A DNA stretch of 64,000 nt from CAVPNY01 sp963706905 (GTDB lineage Bacteria > Chloroflexota > Anaerolineae > Anaerolineales > UBA4823), in assembly GCA_963706905.1 (NCBI GenBank), contig CAVPNY010000013.1, forward strand, positions 17,082-81,081. The letters run 5' to 3'. The notes below the pieces were generated by a model. The model saw only the letters and a program-made list of their open reading frames with translations, was not told where the DNA came from and made no database searches. Made by a program: the position numbers and the translations under genes. Shown in pieces: positions 36,767 through 46,621 of the stretch. Each line of letters starts with the position of its first letter. The stretch's first letter is position 1.

Positions 36767-37419
36767 AACGATTTGTGGCAGTGGCAGGCAATATCGGGGT
36801 AGGTAAGTCGACTCTGGTGGCTTTACTCTGCCAGCGTCTGGATTGGCAGCCCTTCTACGAGCCTGTGGCAGACAACCCCTACCTGGCGGATTTTTACGCG
36901 GATATGAGCAGCTGGTCTTTTCATTCACAGATCTTCTTTTTGACGCACCGCCTGCGCGCCCACCGCCAACTGCTCGACCACCCCACCTCGGTTCTCCAGG
37001 ACCGCACCGTGTATGAGGATGCTGAGATCTTTGCCGAAAATCTGTACCGGCAGGGATTGATCCATCCACGCGACTATCACACTTACCGGGAGCTTTATGA
37101 GGTGCTCACCGATTTCTTGCCGCCTCCTGACCTGGTTCTGTATCTGCGAGCGTCAGTACCCACCCTGCTTTCCCGTATTTCTCACAGAGGACGAGATTAC
37201 GAACGGCAGATTACTTTTGACTACCTGTCCCAAATCAACGCATTATACGAGGAATGGATCGCCCGATTCAGCCTGTGCCCGGTGCTGACCGTACCCAGCG
37301 ATGATCTGGACTACGTAGCCAATTCTAAACACCTGAATCTAATCGCAGAGAAAGTTCAGGAGAAACTAACCGGGAAAGAAGTGGTGATCTTCGATCCCGA
37401 AGAGATGGCGCAGTTATAG
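36763..37419 (+). CDS. deoxynucleoside kinase (dGK/dAK type)
   Basis: The 218-residue protein has the P-loop GNIGVGKSTLV, the substrate segment FYEPVADNPYL, QDRTVYEDAEIFA with the ERS/DRS-like catalytic motif, and an Arg-rich lid (SRISHRGRDYER). It salvages deoxyadenosine/deoxyguanosine or related nucleosides. It is translationally coupled to the PEP-binding protein and converges on the TrkA gene after 50 bp. Confidence 0.92.
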   Translation: MKRFVAVAGNIGVGKSTLVALLCQRLDWQPFYEPVADNPYLADFYADMSSWSFHSQIFFLTHRLRAHRQLLDHPTSVLQDRTVYEDAEIFAENLYRQGLIHPRDYHTYRELYEVLTDFLPPPDLVLYLRASVPTLLSRISHRGRDYERQITFDYLSQINALYEEWIARFSLCPVLTVPSDDLDYVANSKHLNLIAEKVQEKLTGKEVVIFDPEEMAQL

Positions 37420-37469
37420 ACCTGGTGGGGGGTGGCGGCAAAAAAACTCCAGACCCACACCACCTTGGA

Positions 37470-38144
37470 TCAAGGTTTATTCGGCGGCCCCAGCAAGGCA
37501 GCCAGAGCGGCCAGCTGAGAGCCGTGCACCAGGGCGATGACCTCATCCACCGGCTGGAGGGTTGTATCGCCTTTGGGAACGATCAGGCGTCCTTTGCGCA
37601 AGACGGCAACGAAAACGCATTCCGGGGGGAGTTCGATATCACGCAACGTTTTCCCGGTGACGACGGCCTCGGGGTGGACTTTCTCCTCCACGATAGAATA
37701 CTCACCCCTGCGCAATTTCAGCAAGGTCATCATGTCCCCCAGCGACATCTCTTCGGCGATCAACCTGGCCAGGATATCTGACTGGCTGAGGGCAACATCC
37801 ACGCCCATCTGGTCGGTAAACAACCAGGCATTCTTGGGGTTATTGATGCGCGCAATGATGCGCGGGACATGAAACTCGAAGCGACCCAGGGTAGTGATCA
37901 CCAAGTTGGCTTCGTCATCCCCAGTGACCGCGGCCAGGACATTGGCGTGGTCGATGCCAGCCGCCTCGAGCACACTGGGGGAACTCCCATCACCGGGCAT
38001 TACGATACCTTGAGGCATCTCATCTGCCAATCGCTCTAAGACCGAGGCGCGAGCCTCAATCAACTTTACCTGATGACCGCCTTCCAGAAGCTGGGCAGCC
38101 AACTGGGAGCCCGTTTTTCCACCACCTACGATGATTACAAACAT
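37470..38144 (-). CDS. TrkA-type RCK protein (second of pair)
   Basis: The 224-residue protein has an RCK_N Rossmann domain (VGGGKTGSQLAAQLLEGGHQV, VMPGDGSSPSVLEAAG) and RCK_C domain (VTGKTLRDIELPPECVFVAVLR). Such proteins bind NAD(H)/ATP and gate TrkH/KtrB potassium channels, but no TrkH is in the window. It starts 2 bp after the stop of the first TrkA and is the last gene of the minus-strand ATPase/TrkA group. Confidence 0.93.
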   Translation of the reverse strand: MFVIIVGGGKTGSQLAAQLLEGGHQVKLIEARASVLERLADEMPQGIVMPGDGSSPSVLEAAGIDHANVLAAVTGDDEANLVITTLGRFEFHVPRIIARINNPKNAWLFTDQMGVDVALSQSDILARLIAEEMSLGDMMTLLKLRRGEYSIVEEKVHPEAVVTGKTLRDIELPPECVFVAVLRKGRLIVPKGDTTLQPVDEVIALVHGSQLAALAALLGPPNKP

Positions 38145-38146
38145 AC

Positions 38147-38806
38147 TCAGCCTCCTTCGCCCAGATCCAACATAGCCTTAAAGCGGTCCATGGATGAAGC
38201 CAGCATCACCAGGTGAATAATATCGCCTTTGCGGAATTCGGTGCCCGAAAGCGGGATGAAGGCCTGTCCCTGGCGGGTAATGGCGGTCACATCGATCTCT
38301 CCAGGTACAACTAATGACCTGACCATTTTCCCGATCAATTGAGGAGAGGCGTCCAGGTTGACCATGCACACCTCGCCGTGACCGAAGGTAAGGGTCGGGT
38401 CGAGCTCGGCGTGTAGGAGCAACTCCCGGATACGCTCTGCGCCCCAAGTGGTTGAGGAGATGGTCATCAGCCCCAGACGGCGGTAAATTTCTGCATTGCG
38501 CGGATCATACAGGCGCGCCACCACACGCGGCACACGGAAGATGTGGCGGGCGATGCGCGCTGCGACAATATTGGCATTGTCGGAAGAGCTGGTCGCAGCG
38601 AAAGCATCCGCGCGCTCAATCCCGGCCTCGATCAACACCTTCCGATCGAAGCCCACCCCCCGGACGGTACGGCCTTTAAATTCTGGGCCGAGGCGGGCCA
38701 GGGCCGCCGAATCGCGGTCGATGACCACAACCTGGTGACCATCCTCTACCATGAACCGGCTAACCTGCTCGCCTACCCGGCCACAACCCATTACAATGAT
38801 TTTCAT
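38147..38806 (-). CDS. TrkA-type RCK protein (first of pair)
   Basis: The protein begins at ATG 38806 (MKIIVMGCGRVGEQVSRFM), which overlaps the ATPase stop as ATGA; an upstream in-frame start at 38878 would run inside the ATPase and is rejected. It has RCK_N (GCGRVGE, VVVIDRD) and RCK_C (LSGTEFRKGDIIHLVMLA), 219 residues. The two TrkA proteins may act as a heteromeric regulatory ring for an ion transporter encoded in the same cluster. Confidence 0.93.
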   Translation of the reverse strand: MKIIVMGCGRVGEQVSRFMVEDGHQVVVIDRDSAALARLGPEFKGRTVRGVGFDRKVLIEAGIERADAFAATSSSDNANIVAARIARHIFRVPRVVARLYDPRNAEIYRRLGLMTISSTTWGAERIRELLLHAELDPTLTFGHGEVCMVNLDASPQLIGKMVRSLVVPGEIDVTAITRQGQAFIPLSGTEFRKGDIIHLVMLASSMDRFKAMLDLGEGG

Positions 38807-41710
38807 GGCGCACTTCCTCCTGTAAACGTCAGTCTTTCTTCTCTTTGCATTCTGCGGACGATTCCTTTTCGAATCCAATCCAGGCTATATAACACGAATG
38901 GATACAAAGCCAACCCGATCCAGAAATAGGATGGCATGGGGACATGGTTAAATATTTCAGCCAAAGGCGGGAAATAGATCAGAATCAGGATTATCAAAAT
39001 TTCGACAAAGACCCCTACAAGCAAGAAACGATTCCTCAGCCAACCCAGGTGCCGACCGCGGGCTTTCTCGGTGCGGCAGGCAAAGGCATTGCCTACCTGC
39101 GACATGACAACACCGGCATGAAAAGTGGTCACAGCCAAGAGATACAGGCTGGCTGGGTCTACGGACAAATCCGGCAAGAACTCAAGCAGCGACGGCGGGA
39201 GGAATCCAGGAGTGACCGCCCCTGCCATCACATAAACCAGGAAGAAGCCGGTGTAACACAGGAGCGCTTCGATCATGCCCAACCAGAGAAAAGAGCGCAT
39301 TATTAAGTGGCGATCCAAGAGAGGTTGATTCCGCCGGCGGGGTGGGCGCCGCATTACATCAGGCTCAGGTTTCTCAGTCCCCAGAGCCAATGCGGGCAGC
39401 AAGTCAGTGCCAAGGTCAATCGCCAGGATCTGGATCACCAGCAAAGCCAAAGGAATATTAAACAGGGCAGTCAGGATGAAGGGCAAGACCTCCGGCACGT
39501 TGCTGGAGAAAATATAGGTGATAAATTTGCGCAGATTATCATAAATCGCTCGACCTTCCTCGATGGCACTGACGAAATCACTAAAGTTATCGTCCGTCAA
39601 AATGACATCGGCGGCTTCCTTGGCAACATCGGTGCCGACCATGCCCATCGCCACGGCGACATCTGCCTTGCGCAGGGCGGGGGCATCGTTGACCCCGTCA
39701 CCGGTGACCGCCACCACGTCGCCGCGTGCCTGGTATGCTGCCACCAGGCGCAACTTATGATCAGGCGCCATACGGGCATAAATGATCTCCTTCTCCAGAA
39801 GACCCTGCAGCTCAATATCATTCATCGCTTCGAATTCTGCGCCAGTGACGATGGAGGGATTGGGCGTGGTGAGCATACCCACGCGACGAGCCAGCGACTC
39901 GGCCGTCAATCCGTAATCACCGGTGATCATCACCATGCGAATGCCAGCCTGGTGCAGCGTATCCATAGCACGCGCCACCTCCGGCCGGGGTGGGTCCATC
40001 ATGGCCATCAGGCCCAGGAAGGTCAGATCGCGCTCGATGCTCTCCGCTGAATAGGCGTCCGAACGGTTGGGCAGCTTGCGCCGGGCCAGAGCCAGCACGC
40101 GCAACGCGCCACGCGCAAAATCATCATTAGCCGCCAGGATCTCGTTACGCAACCTCTCATCCAGGAGACGTTCATCACCATCCATCAGAATATGAGTGCA
40201 CAATTGCAAGACTTCGCGCGGGGCACCCTTGATATAGGCAATCTCCCGCATGAAAGTGAAAGGATCTGGGGTGAAATCGGAGGCGGTGCCCAACTCGCTT
40301 ACGATTTCCTCGAAAGAATCTGGAGCCCTGGGCATCCAGGCAACTGCATCTTCCAACTGATGGATAGTGGTCATACGTTTGCGCCGGGCGTCGAAGGGCA
40401 ATTCGTGGATGCGCGGCTGGCTCTCTTCAAGGTCCTGATCGTGGACGCCGCCTTTCAAGGCGGCGACCCGTAAGGCGGCTTCGGTCTGGTCGCCCAGGCA
40501 GGTCCAGTAGCGATGTTCGGCCGAGGGCGGATACAAGCGGGAGTTGTTGCACTGGGTGGCGGCGATCAACAGGGCATTCAGGTTCGAACTCGAGCGAGGT
40601 GCCGGTCAGGTCAGGCGAGAAACTGCCATCTGGATTATAGCCAGATCCGGATACGGTTAAGCGCTGGCCGGCGATCCAAACTTCGCGCACGGTCATCTGA
40701 TTTTGGGTCAACGTGCCGCTCTTGTCGGTGCAGATAATCGAAACCGAACCGAGCGTCTCCAGCATCGCCAGTTTCTTAACCAGCACGCCGCGCTTCGCCA
40801 GACGCTGCGCCGCCATGGCCAATGAGAGGGTGACGGTCGCTGGCAGCCCCTCTGGCACGGTCGCTACGAGGATGCCTAAGGCGAGCAGGAAAGACTCAAA
40901 AGTCCCCAGCCCCACATCAAAAATGCCCACCACGAAGACAATTCCGCCGATCCCCAGTGCGGCCAATGAAAGGCGGCGGGTGATGCGCGCCATCTCCAGC
41001 TGAAGCTGGCTATGCTCCTCAGCGACAACCTGGGAAAGCTGGGCGATACGCCCAAACTGAGTAAGCATGCCGGTGGCATAGATCACTGCCCGGCCGGTGC
41101 CGGAAACAACCGAAGTCCCAGCAAAGACCAGGTTGGGGCGCTCCAGCTCGCTGATGCCCTCGCGCAGCGAGGCATCAGCCGTCTTACGGGCAGGGACGGC
41201 CTCACCGGTGAGGGTGGCATTGTTAACGCGCAGCCCATACTCCTCGACCACACGCGTGTCCGCGGGAATATTATCGCCTTCCTCCAGGATCAGGACATCG
41301 CCCGGCACGAGCTGATCGGCCGGAACCTGGGCTTCAGCGCCTGCACGAGCCAAGCGAGCATAGTCCGGCAAGATCTGGCGCAAGGACTGCATAGCCTGCT
41401 GGGCGCGGTATTCACTCCAGAAGGTGAAACCAGCATTGACCAGGATGATGACCCAGATCACTATCCCCAAAGCCGGCTGCGAGACGACAAAAGCCAGCGC
41501 TCCGGCCCCCCAAAGGATCAGGGCCAGGGGATAGGTGATGTATCTCAAGAGCATGCGCCAGCGCGGCGGAGGCGGGGGCTCGGCGAGGCGATTGTCGCCA
41601 TAGAGCGAGCGGCGCGCGGCGACTTCTGCATCCGACAGGCCCGCTGGTGTTGTTTCCAGCGTCTGGTATACGTCTGAGACGCGCAGGCTATAGATCGGTT
41701 CAGAACTCAT
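38803..41710 (-). pseudogene. P-type cation ATPase, Na+/K+-ATPase-like (P2C-like), one frame break
   Basis: The ~970-residue ATPase is in one piece except for an extra base near 40576, where the frame goes from SLEFEPE to ALLIAATQCNNSRL. Motifs: TGEAVP, VPEGLPATVTL, phosphorylation loop DKSGTLTQNQM (Asp ~329; Ser replaces the usual Thr of DKTGT), MITGDYGLTA and VTGDGVNDAPA. The M5/M6 residues SSNVPE and AIDLGTD keep the Asn, Glu and two Asp used for ion binding in Na+/K+-ATPase. A K+-uptake or Na+-export pump is inferred. It is coupled to the first TrkA gene and 17 bp after permease 1. Confidence 0.85.
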
Positions 41711-41727
41711 TTAGGATAAGGACCGAT

Positions 41728-43521
41728 TCAGTCCTTTGGAGCATCACTGGGAGGATCTTCCGATCCAGATGATTTCTCTAAATATGATTTAAGAAAGGAT
41801 GATTGGTCGCCATGGGTGGCCTGATCAAACTCGCCTGCAGGAACGGGCTTTTCATAGCGGACCGGCCGGCGCACGCCAAACAGCTCCCAGAAGCGAGCAA
41901 TTGACACCAACAAGGTATACCGATACTCTTGAGTTCTGAGAGATTGCCATTCCACAATCGAACCCATCGGACCCTCGACGCGTGATTTCTCCCGGATGAT
42001 GCGGTAGATCTGGTTGGGGTCGCGGTAACCGACCGGGGAAATCAAAATCGCATGGGCCATCAACACCAGGACGGTCAAGGAAATCAGCACGATCCACCCG
42101 CCCTCAGCCCATTTTCCCACGATCTGTCCGACAAAAACCAGAGCTGCCAGGGTCGTCGCCAGGGTAGCACCTAAGGAGCCCCACACACGCTTGCGGCCCG
42201 TAGCGGTTTGCAGGATGTGTTTGCGAATAGCAAGACCCATGGCGGTAATAGGTAAGAAGACCCCCACACCATAAAAAGGCACCGCCGCTCCAGTGTTGCC
42301 ACGAACCAGTAATTGAATAACAATGGCAGCCAGGATTGCCGCGGTAACCGGTCGAGTAAAAGTCCCTTTTGGATTCCGATAGACCACAAACTCCGGGATT
42401 TCCCCAATGGCCACATTGCGCCAAGCCATAGCTTGCAAGTCCTGGTAGGCGGTCATCGAGGCCGCAGCCAGCAGTAAGACAGCCAGGATCTGGTAAGCCC
42501 AAAACAAGATCGTCCCGCCTTGAACTTGCCCAAATCCGATAGAAGCCAGATTGCCTACCAGTGACATGTTCAGGGTTCCATTGAACACGTTAAAACGAAG
42601 GGAAAATGCCGTCAAAAACAGAGTTGTCAAACCTCCATAGAAAAGAAAAGAGGTCTGCACAATGCGACCAATGCCTGACTTACCGCTGTAAAAATGCCAC
42701 AAGCCCTTTAAACGAGGCAGGCGCTGCTTGCCCCACTTGACCAGCCGGGTGTCTTCATCAATCACGAATTGGATGCCATTCGACATGGCTTCCAGGCCGC
42801 TCAGGGCAACCATACCTTTCATGGAAGCAGTCAATAGATGGTAGAGTGCCTGGCTGAGTGAGACCGTCTGAGGCGCTTCTGTGACCGGAACGGCTGGCAC
42901 ACCACGGAAATGAGCGATAAAGAGACCAATGGCCATTAAAATCGTCAACATGATGAAAATGGCAAGCAAGGTAAACACAACTTGAGCCGATTCGCCCCGC
43001 CCGCGGATAGTCAGGTACCAGGTGATGGTGGCCAAACCAGCTCCAATCAGGAAATGCCATACCCAAGAAACATTGTATCCGCCCGCAACCGATAAAAGCT
43101 GATCGGAACCCGAAAGCGTCGAAACTACGATGGTCAACACATAATCCTGAATCAGAACCACTGCCACGATTAAACTCAAAGAGGGGCCCAAATAGCGCAT
43201 GGAAGCCGTAAAAGAACCGCCGCCCTCATTGAAGACTCCCAGGGAGTACATGTACAATGCGCCGAATACGAAGTTGGCAATGGCAATGACTGCCACGGCG
43301 ATATAGCCATACTGCTGCAACCCATATGGATGCAAAGCGCTCATCAGCTCGCCAGTGGCGTAGAAATAGGAAGTGAAATAATCCACGCCAAAGAGGGCTA
43401 AAGCAGCCAACATACCGACCTGTCCGGCACCATGGATAAAAGCATCTTCTTCGCGCTCGTGCGGCGAAATTCGATAGGCTAAAAAGAAGATAACAAGTAA
43501 AAGACCAATCGCAAACAGCAT
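41728..43521 (-). CDS. KimA-like APC-family permease, copy 1 (probable K+ transporter)
   Basis: The 597-residue protein has ~12 helices and a ~120-residue hydrophilic C-terminus. It matches the KimA/YdaO potassium importer in the regions I recall as K+ site: FGVDYFTSYFYATGEL (Asp47, Tyr54; KimA DALSSVAYGTE), IQDYVLTIVVS (Asp126, Thr130, Ser134) and SGLEAMSNG (Glu244). YAVGVFIP of KimA aligns with YGVGVFLP. The KimA C-terminal USP-like domain is absent; the tail is instead specific to these paralogues and shows VEWQSLRTQEYRY. It sits 38 bp after partner gene 1 and 17 bp before the ATPase. Confidence 0.83.
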   Translation of the reverse strand: MLFAIGLLLVIFFLAYRISPHEREEDAFIHGAGQVGMLAALALFGVDYFTSYFYATGELMSALHPYGLQQYGYIAVAVIAIANFVFGALYMYSLGVFNEGGGSFTASMRYLGPSLSLIVAVVLIQDYVLTIVVSTLSGSDQLLSVAGGYNVSWVWHFLIGAGLATITWYLTIRGRGESAQVVFTLLAIFIMLTILMAIGLFIAHFRGVPAVPVTEAPQTVSLSQALYHLLTASMKGMVALSGLEAMSNGIQFVIDEDTRLVKWGKQRLPRLKGLWHFYSGKSGIGRIVQTSFLFYGGLTTLFLTAFSLRFNVFNGTLNMSLVGNLASIGFGQVQGGTILFWAYQILAVLLLAAASMTAYQDLQAMAWRNVAIGEIPEFVVYRNPKGTFTRPVTAAILAAIVIQLLVRGNTGAAVPFYGVGVFLPITAMGLAIRKHILQTATGRKRVWGSLGATLATTLAALVFVGQIVGKWAEGGWIVLISLTVLVLMAHAILISPVGYRDPNQIYRIIREKSRVEGPMGSIVEWQSLRTQEYRYTLLVSIARFWELFGVRRPVRYEKPVPAGEFDQATHGDQSSFLKSYLEKSSGSEDPPSDAPKD

Positions 43522-43559
43522 CGTCTTCTCACGTTTTTTCTAGGGGTTGAAGGGAGCGG

Positions 43560-44678
43560 TCATTGACCAGATTGCGCATCGAAGGCCTGCTCCAGCATGC
43601 GCAATTCTCCCAGCAGGTGTTTGCGCGTGGAGTGGCTCAGGCGGGTATCCTGAGCGACCTTGACTTCCTCCATGTGCACGGCGCGCACCACGAACGCAGG
43701 CACGAACATGATCCGCCCGGCGGGGATGACCTCAAAATTGTGCATCTTCATCTCCAGGTCCTGGTCATCGAAGTATGGCAGGCTCAAGCTCAGACCGCGA
43801 TTAAGATCCTGGGCAGCCGCCCGGAGCTGAATGGTATGGATGATCTCGCCGGTTTCATATTGCGCCAGGGCGCGACCCTGGTTGATTAACTGACCCAGCA
43901 TGCCGTAGCGTTTCTGCTGGTATTGCTCATCGGCAACAATATAAGGCGCCAGGGCAAAAGCAGAATGTAAGATTGACAGGAAGCGCTGCATCGAGGCAAT
44001 GTGAGCCTCCGCCTCCTGGAAAGAATTGACCAGCAGCTTGCCCCGATCGTCAAAGGGCACCCATTGTGGCAAGTAAAAGCGGCGGGCAGCAGGAACATAT
44101 GGTACGAGCAATTCGCCGCGCCCAAACTCGCCCTGGCTATCTTCAACGATAGCGTCCGTGGTGGCTGTGATGGCTGATTCTGGCTCGAATTCGTCCGGGA
44201 TTGGGATGGTGGGGATCTCCTCACCTTCTGCTGCGAGGTAAGTCACCGAACGCCCGGATGGAAGCATACTATGGACCATGTGCTGGGCGGTAGCAAAACG
44301 GATCAGCGCGGCGCTCACCGCGACAGAGCGATGGCCAGACTCTTCCAATTCAACCAGACGTTGTTCCAGCGCCAGGCGCAAATTCGTGCGCGTTAGGCGA
44401 TCAACCAAACCCCCTGCCATCTGTTCACGAAAGTCAGGTGGAATCGGTTGGGGCTTAGCATCGTCAACGGCGCAAATCACCCGGTCGGGCAGCTTGAAAT
44501 GCACCTGGGGCGATTTTTGAAGCATCGCCTCGGCGATCGAACGCGCCTGGGCTTCCAGGAAACGGCGCACAATCGAAGGTTGAGCAGAAAACAAGGCCTG
44601 TTGCGCTTCATAATCCTGGCGAAGCTGGCCAGTCGCCTGATCAGTCTGCCCGGTAGAAGCCAAATCGGATTTGTCCAT
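43560..44678 (-). CDS. uncharacterised permease-partner protein, copy 1
   Basis: The 372-residue soluble protein has no recognised domain. It shares with the other two copies the core LLVNSFQEAEAHIASMQRFL, LAPYIVADEQYQQKRYGML, LNRGLSLSLPYFDDQDLEMK, FEVIPAGRIMFVPAFVV and a C-terminal helix LSHSTRKHLLGELRMLEQAFD. It differs by an acidic insert (~165-200, PIPDEFEPESAITATTDAI) before YLPQWVPFDD. No signal peptide or TM helix is seen. Being directly upstream of permease 1 in the same operon, a regulatory or subunit role is inferred. Confidence 0.8.
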   Translation of the reverse strand: MDKSDLASTGQTDQATGQLRQDYEAQQALFSAQPSIVRRFLEAQARSIAEAMLQKSPQVHFKLPDRVICAVDDAKPQPIPPDFREQMAGGLVDRLTRTNLRLALEQRLVELEESGHRSVAVSAALIRFATAQHMVHSMLPSGRSVTYLAAEGEEIPTIPIPDEFEPESAITATTDAIVEDSQGEFGRGELLVPYVPAARRFYLPQWVPFDDRGKLLVNSFQEAEAHIASMQRFLSILHSAFALAPYIVADEQYQQKRYGMLGQLINQGRALAQYETGEIIHTIQLRAAAQDLNRGLSLSLPYFDDQDLEMKMHNFEVIPAGRIMFVPAFVVRAVHMEEVKVAQDTRLSHSTRKHLLGELRMLEQAFDAQSGQ

Positions 44679-44822
44679 AGATCACCCGTTTCACCTGCCG
44701 AGTCATTTATTCACAAGATGCGGAAATGTCCAGGCTGGCTCTCTACTGCCAGTCAGTTTAGATGGCAAGAAACCGTCGCTATATTTTACTCCCCCGCGGA
44801 TCTTTGGAAGAGGAAGTTTTCC

Positions 44823-46611
44823 CTATTCGCCGGTTTTTACATCCGGGTCCGAGCCAAGGTAAGGGGCTAAAATGGATGGCGCGTCAGGATGATCGACATG
44901 GATGGCGTGATCATAATCGCCAGCCGGCACCGGCGCCGTATCATAACGCAGCGGCCGCCGCACGCCAAAGATCTCAAAGAATTTAGCCACAGACACAAGC
45001 AGATGGTAGCGATATTCCTGCATTTTGAGCGACTGCCACTCCACGATCGAAGCCATGGCGCCCTGCACGCGGGCTTTCTCACGCACAATGCGGTGTATTT
45101 GCTGCGGGCCGCGGTAGCCATAAGGTGAAAGCAATATGGCGTGCGCTGCCAGGATCAATATACTGAAGGAGATCAGCACCACCCAGCCGCCTTCGTTCCA
45201 TTTGCCCACGATCTGGCCAACGAAGACAAATGCAGCCAGCAAAGTCGCCAGGGTTGCCCCGGCGACTCCCCAACGTCGCTTCCGCCCGGTTTCGTTCTGT
45301 TTGATGTGGCGGCGCACCGCCAGGCCCATCACCATGATCGGCATGAACACGCCGATGCCATAATACGGGACTGCCAGGGTGGTCCTGCCGCGCACAATGA
45401 GCATGATCACCAGTGCGACGATGAATCCAGCTGTGACCGAGCGGGTAAAGGTGCCCTGTAAGTTGCGGTAAACCACCACCTCAGGGATCTCGCCAATGGC
45501 GACATCTCTCCAGGCGGTAGCCTGCAAGTCTTGCATGGCCGTCATGGAGGCCGCTGCCAAGAGGGCCACCGCCAGGATCTGGTAAGCCCAGAACAGAATC
45601 ATGCCGCCAGGAATTTGGCCAAACCCGATCCAGGCCAGGTTGCCAACCAGCGTTCGACCCAATGTACCGTCGAAAGCGTTGAAACGGATAGCCCAGGCCG
45701 TCAGGAAGAATGTCCCCAAACCACCATAGAACAGGAAGGAGGTCTGGACGAAGCGCCCGATACCCGACTTGCCGCTGTAGAAGTTCCATAAGCCTTTCAG
45801 GCGCGGCAGGCGTTTCTTGCCCCACTGGACGATACCCGCATCCTCATTCTTAACGAACTGGATACCATTCGACATGGCCTCCAGGCCGCTCAATGCAACC
45901 ATACCTTTCATGGTCGCAGTCAGCAGGTGATAGAGCGCCTGCCGAATCGAAGCCGATTGCACTTCTTCCACATCCGGTAAGGCTCCTACCCCCCTGGAAT
46001 GAGCGATGAGCAATCCTACAGCCATGGTAACCGTCAGCATGACAAAGATGCCCAGCAGGATGAACACAATGCGCGCTCGACTCACCGCGTCCACGAATGG
46101 TCAGATAATATGTGGTGGATGCCAAAACTGCACCAATGGCAAAATGCAACCACCAGTACTTGCCGTACAGGTTGAGAATTGATAACAGCTGATCACCCCC
46201 AGACAGTGCTGAGACCACAATCGTAAACACATAATCCTGGATCAGCACGACTGCCACGATCAAGCTCAGGGTTGGCCACAGGTAGCGCATGGAAGCCGTA
46301 TAAGAACCACCTCCCTCGTTGATAAATCCCAACGAGTACATATACAAAGCGCCAAAGACCAGGTTGGCGAAGGCGATAAATGCGGCGGCAATATACCCCC
46401 AGTGCTGCAGCCCATAGGGGCGCAAGGCATGCATCATCTCGCCTGTGCCGTAGAAGAAGGAGGTAAAGTAGTCGACGCCAAACAGTGCGACGGCAGCCAG
46501 CAAGCCGATCTGTCCAGCGCCATGCACATGGGCATCCTCAGGCTTTTCCCTAGGCGAGGCACGATACGACAAAAATATGATCACAACCAACAGGAGAATG
46601 GAAAAAATCAT
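44823..46611 (-). pseudogene. KimA-like APC-family permease, copy 2, one frame break
   Basis: The ~596-residue protein starts at ATG 46611 (MIFSILLLVVIIFLSYR) 10 bp after partner 2. An extra base near 46079 breaks TIRGRGES from ARIVFILLGIFVMLTV; otherwise the sequence is like copies 1 and 3. Asp47, Tyr54, Asp126, Thr130 and the late SGLEAMSNG Glu are all conserved. The C-terminal segment AHAILLSPYGYRGPQQIHRI and VEWQSLKMQEYRY matches the paralogues. It is downstream of partner 2 and upstream of partner 1. Confidence 0.82.
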
Positions 46612-46621
46612 AACTGGTTCC

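Noticed and set aside
39307..40050. 247-codon plus-strand ORF
   Set aside because: It is antisense to the well-conserved P-type ATPase; His/Gln-rich composition reflects the complementary strand.
40570..40590. Programmed frameshift in the P-type ATPase
   Set aside because: No slippery heptamer or following stimulatory structure; a single extra base is simpler.
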